Assembly (NCBI GenBank): GCA_034431895.1
Contig: DAOUCM010000104.1
Span: 1-8,547 of the forward strand
Direction of reading: 5' to 3'
DNA: 8,547 bases
Source of the DNA: JAABUE01 sp034431895
GTDB taxonomy: Bacteria; Chloroflexota; Anaerolineae; Anaerolineales; Villigracilaceae
A program made the position numbers and the translations under genes. How positions within the stretch are numbered: the stretch's first letter is position 1; every line of letters begins with the position of its first letter. Under the pieces are notes generated by a model. The model made no database searches and was not told the DNA's origin. It worked only from the letters and a program-made list of their open reading frames with translations. Positions 1 through 5,497 of the stretch are shown here, one piece after another.

Positions 1-1211
1 TCAACGCCGTCTTGACCGACCCCAACTCGACCGTGATGAAAGAATTCCTGAATGTGGTGGCCAAATACGGCGCGCCGGAAGAAATCAACCGCAAACACCG
101 CGAGAACCGCAAGATGGAGGCGCTCTTTGCCAAAGTGCGCGAGCGGGCGCCCGAATACATCCAAGACCTGGAATGGCTCATCGAGCAGCGCGAGCGCGGC
201 GCCTTCGTGAGCGTAGCCGACTACCGCCGTGCCGTCCTCGGTCCCAAAGCCGAGGCAATGACCTTCAAGGACGAGTACGCCGTCACCCTCGAGGTCAGCG
301 CCCTGCAATACTTCCCCTGGATCCGCCCGATGTGCGAAAAGGCCATCGCCGAGCGTTCGCTCGTCCCCGGACGCTTCATCGCCGTCCGCAAGATGAAGGA
401 ATCGGAGGCCGACGGCGACCTGCCGGCCATCGTCGCCGCGCTGGACATCATGGGCTGTTCCTTCGTCGAGACGCTCGACACGAAGGGAACGGACGGCTCC
501 AACCTGCACCTGGGCGGCCCGGCCACCATCACCGGTTACTTCGGCGGCATCGGTCAGCCCGACGAGCACGCCCTGATGTGGCTGGACGAGTTCCTGTACT
601 ACTACACCAACTACGGCGTCCAGCACGTGCTGAACTTCAACGCCGGCACCATCCTGCTGTCTTTCCTGCTTTACAAACTGGGCGTGGACATCAACTTCAA
701 GATTTCGGTTTACTTCGGCTCCGACAACCCCTACCATGCCCTGTGGATCATGACCATGGCCAAACTCTTCAGCCGCGACGACGGCTCGACCCCGCTCATC
801 GGCTTCAACTGGTCGAATTCGATTCACAACCGCACCATGGAACTGACCGCCGAATTCCGCCGCGCCCTGGGCTTCGAGCGTCACATCCGCTTTGAGCATC
901 ACATCGTTGAGACCTGGAAAAGCATCGTCGTCCAGCCCTACGACCGCCGCGCCGAACTGGTCGAGATCGCCGACCACGTGGCCAACATCGCCGCCAAACA
1001 CGAGGGCGGCCTGCCCGAAGTGGAACAGACCCTCGACCACCCCTCGGACATCCTGGATTACTTCCGCGAAAAGAAAGAAGTCATCGAGAGCGGCGACTGG
1101 GATCACCTGCAAAAGAACTTCCTGCTCAAGGTCGAGGCGGCCAACTCCACCGCCCGCATGTTGACCGAGAAAGGCCTGTCATTCATCGCCGCGCCGAATT
1201 TGCACAGATAG
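1..1211 (+). CDS. Conserved protein of unrecognised family (5' end cut by window edge)
   Basis: The frame is open from the first complete codon (position 3) to a TAG at 1209-1211. It gives about 403 visible residues, beginning N-A-V-L-T-D-P-N. A TTG at 12 and an ATG at 36 are possible internal starts, but neither has a ribosome binding site and the sequence before them reads like protein. The true start therefore probably lies just off the window. The protein looks soluble: there is no signal peptide or transmembrane run. The first ~75 residues are charged and helical (KHRENRKMEALFAKVRERAP). The middle is rich in glycine and aromatics, with GGPATITGYFGGIGQ, DEFLYYYTNYGVQHVLNFNAG and HHIVETWKSIVVQPYDRR. 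The last ~90 residues are charged and helical again. Codon use is strongly GC-biased at third positions, as in a real gene. I do not recognise the family. The alternating hydrophobic strands and glycine loops would fit an alpha/beta barrel enzyme, but that is only an impression. A terminator follows 48 bases downstream, so it ends its transcript. Confidence 0.85.
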   Translation, partial: NAVLTDPNSTVMKEFLNVVAKYGAPEEINRKHRENRKMEALFAKVRERAPEYIQDLEWLIEQRERGAFVSVADYRRAVLGPKAEAMTFKDEYAVTLEVSALQYFPWIRPMCEKAIAERSLVPGRFIAVRKMKESEADGDLPAIVAALDIMGCSFVETLDTKGTDGSNLHLGGPATITGYFGGIGQPDEHALMWLDEFLYYYTNYGVQHVLNFNAGTILLSFLLYKLGVDINFKISVYFGSDNPYHALWIMTMAKLFSRDDGSTPLIGFNWSNSIHNRTMELTAEFRRALGFERHIRFEHHIVETWKSIVVQPYDRRAELVEIADHVANIAAKHEGGLPEVEQTLDHPSDILDYFREKKEVIESGDWDHLQKNFLLKVEAANSTARMLTEKGLSFIAAPNLHR

Positions 1212-1215
1212 CATG

Positions 1216-1244
1216 TGTAGGACAAGTCTTAGACTTGTCCTACA
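1216..1244. repeat. 29-bp near-perfect palindrome after the first gene
   Basis: Arms of 14 bases at 1216-1229 and 1231-1244 are exact reverse complements around a single T at 1230 (core GACAAGTCTTAGACTTGTC). It begins 4 bases after the stop codon of the upstream gene. No T-run follows, so it is not itself a typical intrinsic terminator. It shares its AAGTC/GACTT arms with the smaller palindrome at 1392-1408, which suggests a dispersed repeat family. It could also be a protein-binding site or an mRNA 3'-end stabiliser. Confidence 0.8.
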
Positions 1245-1259
1245 TAAGACGTGTCCCAC

Positions 1260-1298
1260 AAAAACCCTGCGCGCGGTTCGTCTCTGCGCAGGGTTTTT
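1260..1298 (+). terminator. Intrinsic terminator of the first gene
   Basis: A 13-bp perfect stem joins 1260-1272 (AAAAACCCTGCGC) and 1286-1298 (GCGCAGGGTTTTT) across a 13-base loop. The right arm ends in five Ts and the left arm starts with five As, so it can stop transcription from either side. It lies 48 bases after the stop codon of the + strand gene, as expected for its transcript end. Confidence 0.9.
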
Positions 1299-1329
1299 CT
1301 TCGAGGGCGAAATGTCTCAGCCGGCGGAC

Positions 1330-1384
1330 GGTCACCCTACCCCCAGTGGGACAGGACTTTGTCCTGTCCTGCACAGGCGGGGCA
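1330..1384. repeat. 55-bp direct repeat, copy 1, with internal hairpin
   Basis: This is identical over 55 bases to 1447-1501, at a distance of 117 bases. The match extends four bases to the left with one mismatch. Inside lies a 9-bp hairpin: GGACAGGAC at 1349-1357, loop TTT at 1358-1360, GTCCTGTCC at 1361-1369. No credible protein is encoded here. The exactness of the two copies points to recent duplication or active spread of a small palindromic element. Confidence 0.9.
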
Positions 1385-1391
1385 AGCCCGC

Positions 1392-1408
1392 GCAAGTCCA
1401 AGACTTGC
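1392..1408. repeat. Small palindrome between the two 55-bp repeats
   Basis: GCAAGTC at 1392-1398 and GACTTGC at 1402-1408 are reverse complements around a CAA loop. The arms share AAGTC/GACTT with the 29-bp palindrome at 1216-1244, so the two look like members of one family. Just downstream the octamer ATTCGTGG occurs twice, at 1424-1431 and 1437-1444. Confidence 0.55.
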
Positions 1409-1446
1409 ACCACGCATTTGCGCATTCGTGGGCAAAATTCGTGGAT

Positions 1447-1501
1447 GGTCACCCTACCCCCAGTGGGACAGGACTTTGTCCTGTCCTGCACAGGCGGGGC
1501 A
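1447..1501. repeat. 55-bp direct repeat, copy 2, with internal hairpin
   Basis: This is the exact second copy of 1330-1384 and carries the same 9-bp GGACAGGAC/GTCCTGTCC hairpin with a TTT loop (1466-1486). The 62 bases between the copies are unrelated to the repeat. The sequence diverges immediately after 1501, which defines the right edge of the duplicated unit. Confidence 0.9.
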
Positions 1502-1536
1502 GGTCAGTTCTTGGGCTTCGCGCAGCCCAAAGGCAA

Positions 1537-1580
1537 AACAAAAGACTTCCGAATTCTCGAAACTTTGGAAGTCTTTTGTT
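1537..1580 (-). terminator. Terminator-like hairpin downstream of the toxin-antitoxin locus
   Basis: A 14-bp perfect stem joins 1537-1550 (AACAAAAGACTTCC) and 1567-1580 (GGAAGTCTTTTGTT) across a 16-base loop. On either strand the 3' arm ends in CTTTTGTT, a moderate T-rich tail. It lies about 50 bases beyond the end of the - strand toxin remnant, so its most likely job is to end that transcript and insulate it from the + strand gene. The T-tract is interrupted by a G, so its efficiency is uncertain. Confidence 0.6.
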
Positions 1581-1632
1581 GACATTCGATCGCGTGGTAT
1601 TGCCCTGCAGTCATCCGTGGCTTTGTTGCGCG

Positions 1633-1806
1633 TCATCTGTAAGCATCCTTGCGATGGCGGACGCGCACGATTTCGATGAGCAACCTGCTTTCGAAAACTT
1701 CATAAACCACGCGATACTCGCCAACGCGAATGCGATAACTAAACTCCGAGCCGACCAGTTTTCTGACACCCCGCGGAAATGGATCATTTGCTAAATAGGA
1801 AGCCAT
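1633..1806 (-). pseudogene. RelE-like toxin lacking its N-terminal third (57 aa)
   Basis: Read from an ATG at 1806 to a TGA at 1633-1635, the 57-residue product contains ANDPFPRGVRKLVGSE, then YRIRVGEYRVVYEV, then IVRVRHRKDAYR. These are the conserved blocks of the central and C-terminal beta-sheet of RelE/ParE-superfamily mRNA-cleaving toxins, including the arginine-rich strands and the terminal H-R-[KR]-x-x-Y-R signature. Family members usually have about 85-90 residues. The N-terminal helical hairpin (about 30 residues) is missing here, and an in-frame TAA at 1813-1815 closes the frame just upstream. The remnant overlaps the antitoxin 3' end by 23 bases in another frame. This pattern fits an internal deletion that removed the toxin start and joined the rest onto the antitoxin. 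No good ribosome binding site precedes the ATG. It is probably inactive, although a reduced toxin translated by coupling to the antitoxin cannot be excluded. Confidence 0.75.
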
Positions 1807-1990
1807 CGCGCTTTAGCCTTTGGATAACTTCCTCGTGCAGAATGGTCGGTTCATCACGGCGTTCTGCCAGAACAGCCAGATCGTCCAAATCTTCCAACAG
1901 TTCTTCGAACGCTTTGATGGGAAGAATGACGGCGGTTTTTTTGCCGTTTTCGTCGGTGACATATTGCGCCTGCAATTCTCGAATTTCCAT
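1784..1990 (-). CDS. Phd/RelB-like antitoxin (68 aa)
   Basis: This is a small acidic protein that should neutralise a RelE-type toxin and repress its own promoter. The N-terminal ~35 residues (MEIRELQAQYVTDENGKKTA, then a V-I-L-P-I strand) match the DNA-binding half of Phd/YefM-like antitoxins. The rest (FEELLEDLDDLAVLAERRDE, then E-E-V-I-Q-R-L-K-R-D-G) is the helical toxin-embracing tail typical of antitoxins paired with RelE. The ATG at 1990 is chosen because AGAGG (1995-1999 on the complement) sits 4 bases upstream. An in-frame TTG at 2020 falls inside the promoter -10 and is unlikely. Family members commonly end at about R-D-G-L-L, whereas here F-L-F-S-K precedes the TGA at 1784-1786. The extra residues lie where the downstream toxin appears to have been fused by deletion. 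With its toxin damaged, this may be an orphan antitoxin. Confidence 0.8.
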   Translation of the reverse strand: MEIRELQAQYVTDENGKKTAVILPIKAFEELLEDLDDLAVLAERRDEPTILHEEVIQRLKRDGFLFSK

Positions 1991-2019
1991 TTGACCTCTT
2001 TTCTCTATCGCTGAAGTCA

Positions 2020-2028
2020 ATTATATCA
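2020..2028 (-). promoter_or_regulatory. Extended -10 promoter of the toxin-antitoxin locus
   Basis: On the - strand the bases read TGATATAAT: a perfect TATAAT (2020-2025) preceded by a TGn extended -10. No good -35 is visible at 17 bases, which is tolerated by extended -10 promoters. Transcription would start near 2013, about 23 bases before the antitoxin ATG. TTGAC (1991-1995) and GTCAA (2016-2020) form an inverted pair bracketing the start site and ribosome binding site. They could be operator half-sites for autorepression, but that is speculative. Confidence 0.6.
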
Positions 2029-2066
2029 GGTTCAGAGATACCCCCGCCGCAGGCCCGGCGCGCTTT

Positions 2067-2131
2067 CACCCTCTCCGTCCTGCGGACACCTGCCCCGACT
2101 CCTGTGGATTCGGGGCAGGCCGGGAGGGGTC
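2067..2131. repeat. Imperfect GC-rich hairpin element
   Basis: A 10-bp perfect inverted repeat joins CCTGCCCCGA (2089-2098) and TCGGGGCAGG (2110-2119) with an 11-base loop. Beside it lies a small hairpin, GTCC-TGC-GGAC (2077-2087). Both are bracketed by loosely complementary ends (ACCCTCTCC at 2068-2076 and GGGAGGGGT at 2122-2130). Together they form a foldable block of about 65 bp sitting against the stop codon of the methyltransferase-like stub. It resembles a small non-coding repeat element. No transposase or target-site duplication was recognised. Confidence 0.5.
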
Positions 2132-2219
2132 ACAGCCCACACAACGCTTTCACCCGCGCGTCAATTTCCGCTTCCACGCGGGCGATTTGGGCGCTGAGGG
2201 CGATCGTCCAAGTCCGCAT
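2130..2219 (-). pseudogene. C-terminal stub resembling a DNA methyltransferase / restriction enzyme
   Basis: A 29-codon frame on the - strand, from an ATG at 2219 to a TGA at 2130-2132, ends in ALSAQIARVEAEIDARVKAL followed by C-G-L. The pattern 'I..(V/L)EAEID..V.ALYGL' directly before a stop is familiar from the extreme C-terminus of large class I DNA methyltransferases and type IIG restriction-modification enzymes. Here C replaces the usual Y. The rest of such a gene, more than 500 residues, is absent: the upstream bases hold an A7 run and then the end of the GH57 gene. It is best read as the leftover of a deleted restriction or defence gene. The match is short, so a chance helical frame remains possible. 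Confidence 0.4.
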
Positions 2220-2263
2220 TCCCGGCGACAGTCTTTTTTTACAACTGTCACCGTATGATTTCG

Positions 2264-5200
2264 TTATTTCACGAGCAGCAATGGAATCTGGGCAAAGTCG
2301 TCGGCGGTCAAAGAGGCGATATCTACTCGCGGCGGATAAGTCGAAAGGATTTCATTCTGAGCAGGGGTCGAATCCCAGGCCAGGTCAATGATGCGCGTGT
2401 GATTGGCATCCTGGGGAGCGCCCCCAAAACGCCACTGCTCAGCAGAGAAATTGACATCACGCACGCGCCAAACCCCTGTAGAGGGGTAACCTTCCTGGCT
2501 AAGCACCGCAGCGGCAAAGCCCCAAGTTGCCGGGTCGCCTTCTCCAAAAACGAAGCGCGGCACACGCAGGGTAACGGTTTGGGCAGCCGGGTCCACAATC
2601 ACTTTGAAGGAAACGCCGGTCACTTGCTGGGGAGCGCCACTTTGAGCATCCGGAGCAATAAATTGGGGCGTCCACCCCTCAGCCCAGACAGCGTATTCCC
2701 AGCCATTGCCAGCCGAAAGAGCCGCATTGCGGCCGGGCAACAACAAGCGGGCACCGGTCCCCGCGCCGGGGTCTTTATCTACATAGACATCCAACGTTTG
2801 TAGAGCAAGGTTGTTGGGAGAGCCCCAAGGGTTGGGAACAGGACCATAAAAGGCAAACTTAAAAATGAGGTTTTTGTCGTCGTAAGCAACGGTAAAGGAT
2901 TTCAAATCGAATACACCAGCCTGGAAAACCGCATCGGTCGGGTAGATGTAAGAGCCAGGGCCATTGTCGTCGCCTGGAGGGTCGTCCACTGCAAGAAGCG
3001 TAATAGATGTCCCCCGGTCTGGCACGATGATTTGGGCCGGCCCCTGGAGAGGAAGAAGGATTCCGGCAGGTTGAATGACCGCCACCATGCGCAAATCATC
3101 GCCCGCTTCGAGCTCACCAAGCGCATCCCACGCTATGGCCACTTCGAAGGTATCAGCGCCTTTCGCCGCCTGAACGGAAGCAGATTTACTCTCCCAACCT
3201 GTTTTGCCGGCCTGATAAACCTGCAATTCTTGAGTATCCTCCCACTCCAGCAAGTGAGTAGCGGCCATGCCAAGCAACAAGGGGTGTGTATCGCTTGAAT
3301 TATGGGCAAACGGCATCACGTTGGCAGGGCGCGGAGCAGCAAGGTAAATCCCAATCGTAGCACCTGGCGGCAGAGAGCGGCTATTGCCCAGGCGAACATA
3401 CAGGTTTTGGGAATCGAAAGTATAAGAGAGATCGGCACCGGCGCTCTGTGCGCCACCCGCAAAACGGGCCGCATTGAGCCACTCTTCGGCTCCCGTGAGG
3501 CCATCAATGGTGGGGGTGGAAAATCCCTTTACTTCTTGCTCGGCTTTGGCCGGTTTCTTCGGAATGATCGGCACATTGACAAAAGCCGGGACCGGCTCGC
3601 CCAGAGATTCATAGACCTTGGCCAATAAAGCACGGAAGCCTTGGTCGAAATATTCGTCCTGACCCGAATCCTGGTCGCTGCCATACCACCAAAACCAATC
3701 CGATCCCTCGGCAAGGTACATATAATCCTGGGCTCGAGCAATCGCCTCAGGGCTGGTCGAGCGAGTTTTGCTCATGTCATACTTCGATAAAGCATAACGG
3801 GTCTGGACAAGGTAATTCCAGGCTTGCCTTTCTTCGGATTCGCCAATCCAGGTATCGTAATTCGCGCTGAACCAGGCGCCCGGGAAAAGGCGCTCGAGTG
3901 TCCTGTTTTCTGGAAAGAGAGTGAGATATTCCGAGGGGGTGATGGTTTTGATCGTCTTGCTTTCAGACAACAAGCGGTAGAGGGTATTCAAGAAAAGTTT
4001 GCCGTCGTTGTCGTAGTATTCCCAGGCATTCTCACCATCAAGGATGATGCTGACAACGTGGGGTCCGCTTGCATTTTCCTCTTTCAGGCGAAGGCGGATA
4101 TTTTCCAGACGACGCATCAAGTCGGCAGCCGCTTTGTCGCCTGGGGTGCCAGAGTAGGTAAAACCAATTTTGTCAGAAAGTGTCCAATCTCGAAAGAAGA
4201 TGGCCACCTTTTCACCATTTTTACCAACGACATAGTAAGGACGATAAAGCGCATCGGCTTCTTGAACGGTCTCTTGAATATCACGGGTAAAACCACCGAT
4301 GCCCAATGATTGAGCCAGCACTGGCTCACCGCTAGCCATCCACTGATAACCCGTCTTGGCCACCAACGGCACAATCTCTTGAGCAACCGCTCCTTCGCCG
4401 GGCCACAGACCGCGCGGCTGACGGTCAAAATGTTGCCGGTAGATTTCGGCACTACGCTTTAGTTGAGCAATGGCATCGTTGGGGTAAGAGAAACGCTCGG
4501 GCATCTCAGCGTCAGGATTGCCAACCAAAGCCAAGTTGGTATCATAAATAAGCGGCAGGATGGGATGGGCATAGGGCGTGGTAATCACCTCAATTTGTCC
4601 TCGATCCTGCAATTCTTTATGGAGGGGAATCACTTGTCGGACAATGCGGGTGATTTCATCGAACAAAACGGCTTTATCTTCTTCAGAAAAATCGTGGTCC
4701 TTGGCCACAAGCAATTTGAGCGGTTCCTTCTCTAGTTCATCCGGGTCAATCCAAGCCAGGTTGAACCAAATTTGCAGATCTCGGAAGTCCTGTTCACTAA
4801 ATGTTTGCAAAGAACGGGCAATATCCGAATCGTCTGCGCCGCCACGCTTCTCCAGCAAGGTTCTATACCCCGGATAACGCTCAATCACATGCTCCCAATT
4901 GGCATCGAAGAAACGGCGCAGAATGAACTCCTTTTCATCGAGAGTCAGTTGAGAGGCCGGCTTTTCGGCCAAAATCCAGTTCTTATCTTTGGCGCCATTG
5001 TGGGCAAAATCGTCTAACTGGCGAAGAAGCACAGGAGTCAGGTTGAAAGTCACATGAACATCGGGATAGCAGGCCACCGTAGCAGCCATGTCATAATAGT
5101 CTTTCGTAGCATGGACACGCACCCATGGGCGGGTATAAATACCATTCTCATCTTTATAGTAAAGGGGTTGATGCTGATGCCACATCAAGTTGAGATACAA

Positions 5201-5305
5201 GACATCCTCTGGAGGAGGATAAACAGTTGGCCCACTACACGCGCTAAACGAAACAAGAACGATAAGCAGAAGATGAAGAAAAAGAATCTTTTTATGCATG
5301 GACAT
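2264..5305 (-). CDS. GH57 alpha-glucan-degrading lipoprotein with glucodextranase-type C-terminal domain (1013 aa)
   Basis: This is a surface enzyme likely to hydrolyse starch-like alpha-glucans (amylopullulanase/alpha-amylase type). Residues are counted from the ATG at 5305. The N-terminus has basic residues, a hydrophobic stretch (ILFLHLLLIVLVSF) and a lipobox-like S-F-S-A-C with Cys23, so lipid anchoring is expected. All five GH57 conserved regions are visible: HQHQP (43-47), GQIEVIT (236-242), GLWPGEG (299-305, with nucleophile Glu304), LDGENAW (from 422, with acid/base Asp423) and SDWFWWYGSD (535-544). A beta-sandwich-like module follows (about 596-766: T-I-D-G-L-T-G-A-E-E-W, then L-S-Y-T-F-D-S-Q-N-L-Y-V-R-L). 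The last ~240 residues (DDPPGDDNGPGSYIYPTDAV, NPWGSPNNLALQ, LLPGRN) match the glucodextranase C-terminal domain. The start is uncertain: an in-frame GTG at 5329 overlaps an AAAGG sequence and would put acidic-free extra residues before the signal, so the ATG fits better. The gene is last in the transporter operon, 192 bases after malG. The TAA stop is at 2264-2266. Confidence 0.93.
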   Translation of the reverse strand: MSMHKKILFLHLLLIVLVSFSACSGPTVYPPPEDVLYLNLMWHQHQPLYYKDENGIYTRPWVRVHATKDYYDMAATVACYPDVHVTFNLTPVLLRQLDDFAHNGAKDKNWILAEKPASQLTLDEKEFILRRFFDANWEHVIERYPGYRTLLEKRGGADDSDIARSLQTFSEQDFRDLQIWFNLAWIDPDELEKEPLKLLVAKDHDFSEEDKAVLFDEITRIVRQVIPLHKELQDRGQIEVITTPYAHPILPLIYDTNLALVGNPDAEMPERFSYPNDAIAQLKRSAEIYRQHFDRQPRGLWPGEGAVAQEIVPLVAKTGYQWMASGEPVLAQSLGIGGFTRDIQETVQEADALYRPYYVVGKNGEKVAIFFRDWTLSDKIGFTYSGTPGDKAAADLMRRLENIRLRLKEENASGPHVVSIILDGENAWEYYDNDGKLFLNTLYRLLSESKTIKTITPSEYLTLFPENRTLERLFPGAWFSANYDTWIGESEERQAWNYLVQTRYALSKYDMSKTRSTSPEAIARAQDYMYLAEGSDWFWWYGSDQDSGQDEYFDQGFRALLAKVYESLGEPVPAFVNVPIIPKKPAKAEQEVKGFSTPTIDGLTGAEEWLNAARFAGGAQSAGADLSYTFDSQNLYVRLGNSRSLPPGATIGIYLAAPRPANVMPFAHNSSDTHPLLLGMAATHLLEWEDTQELQVYQAGKTGWESKSASVQAAKGADTFEVAIAWDALGELEAGDDLRMVAVIQPAGILLPLQGPAQIIVPDRGTSITLLAVDDPPGDDNGPGSYIYPTDAVFQAGVFDLKSFTVAYDDKNLIFKFAFYGPVPNPWGSPNNLALQTLDVYVDKDPGAGTGARLLLPGRNAALSAGNGWEYAVWAEGWTPQFIAPDAQSGAPQQVTGVSFKVIVDPAAQTVTLRVPRFVFGEGDPATWGFAAAVLSQEGYPSTGVWRVRDVNFSAEQWRFGGAPQDANHTRIIDLAWDSTPAQNEILSTYPPRVDIASLTADDFAQIPLLLVK

Positions 5306-5343
5306 GGCCGGCCCCAAAAAAATGAACACCTTTCATAAAGCAA

Positions 5344-5364
5344 GGCGGTCTCAAGAAGACCGCC
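5344..5364 (-). terminator. Terminator-like hairpin just before the GH57 gene
   Basis: On the - strand GGCGGTCT, loop TCTTG, AGACCGCC form an 8-bp GC-rich stem followed by TTGCTTTATG, a weak T-rich tail. It lies 39 bases before the GH57 ATG, inside the operon. It could terminate a fraction of transcripts, act as the conditional terminator of a leader, or act as an mRNA processing barrier. The poor T-tract keeps this tentative. Confidence 0.5.
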
Positions 5365-5402
5365 CTGACAATGAATGGACTGAGTAGAGTAATTAACCTG
5401 AA

Positions 5403-5487
5403 TTCGGGATAAGCCTTCGAACCATCCCGAAGGCTCGATTTTGCCCATACAATTGCTCTAAAAAGCCTTCGGGACGGTTACCCCGAA
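5403..5487 (-). promoter_or_regulatory. Attenuator-like set of mutually exclusive hairpins in the malG-GH57 gap
   Basis: Read along the - strand, four segments occur in order: S1 (5487-5482, TTCGGG), S2 (5474-5464, TCCCGAAGGCT), S3 (5435-5425, AGCCTTCGGGA) and S4 (5419-5403, holding CGAAGGCT and ATCCCGAA). S1 pairs with S2 (6 bp, 8-base loop). S2 pairs perfectly with S3 (11 bp). S3 pairs with S4 in two alternative 8-bp registers (5428-5435 with 5412-5419, or 5424-5431 with 5403-5410). S1:S2 is followed by five Ts (5464-5460), so it can act as an intrinsic terminator for the malEFG transcript. Pairing S2 with S3 would remove it. Alternating 1:2, 2:3, 3:4 pairing is the logic of transcription attenuators. 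The alternative is that these are copies of a dispersed CCTTCGGG palindrome with no control role. Confidence 0.5.
5460..5487 (-). terminator. Weak intrinsic terminator after malG
   Basis: TTCGGG (5487-5482) pairs with CCCGAA (5473-5468) across 8 bases. GGC and then five Ts (5464-5460) follow on the - strand. It lies 10 bases past the malG stop codon. The stem is short and set three bases from the T-run, so leaky read-through into the GH57 gene is expected. The same bases take part in the alternative pairing described for 5403-5487. Confidence 0.5.
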
Positions 5488-5497
5488 CGGACGTTAA

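Noticed and set aside
173..895. 240-codon + strand frame inside the first gene
   Set aside because: It is an out-of-frame shadow of a GC-rich gene, very rich in arginine and proline, with no start signal.
1330..1501. Possible minimal CRISPR array (two 55-bp repeats, 62-base spacing)
   Set aside because: There are only two copies, the repeat is longer than usual CRISPR repeats, its hairpin is off the typical pattern, and no cas genes are in the window.
1213..1794. Open frames of up to 193 codons on the + strand across the intergenic repeats
   Set aside because: They run straight through the palindrome, the terminator and both direct repeats, so their translated products contain the repeated segment. 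They have no ribosome binding site and run antisense into the toxin remnant.
2227..2249. Inverted repeat GACAGT/ACTGTC with a T7 run as terminator of the GH57 gene
   Set aside because: The stem is only 6 bp, and on the GH57 strand the run is A7 inside the loop with no Ts after the stem.
2255..2803. 182-codon + strand frame opposite the GH57 gene
   Set aside because: It is antisense to the conserved C-terminal domain of the GH57 enzyme and has no recognisable protein features.
5306..5329. GTG at 5329 as start of the GH57 gene
   Set aside because: The nearest purine-rich sequence (AAAGG) touches this codon, too close to serve it. The ATG at 5305 gives a cleaner lipoprotein signal peptide. The GTG cannot be fully excluded.
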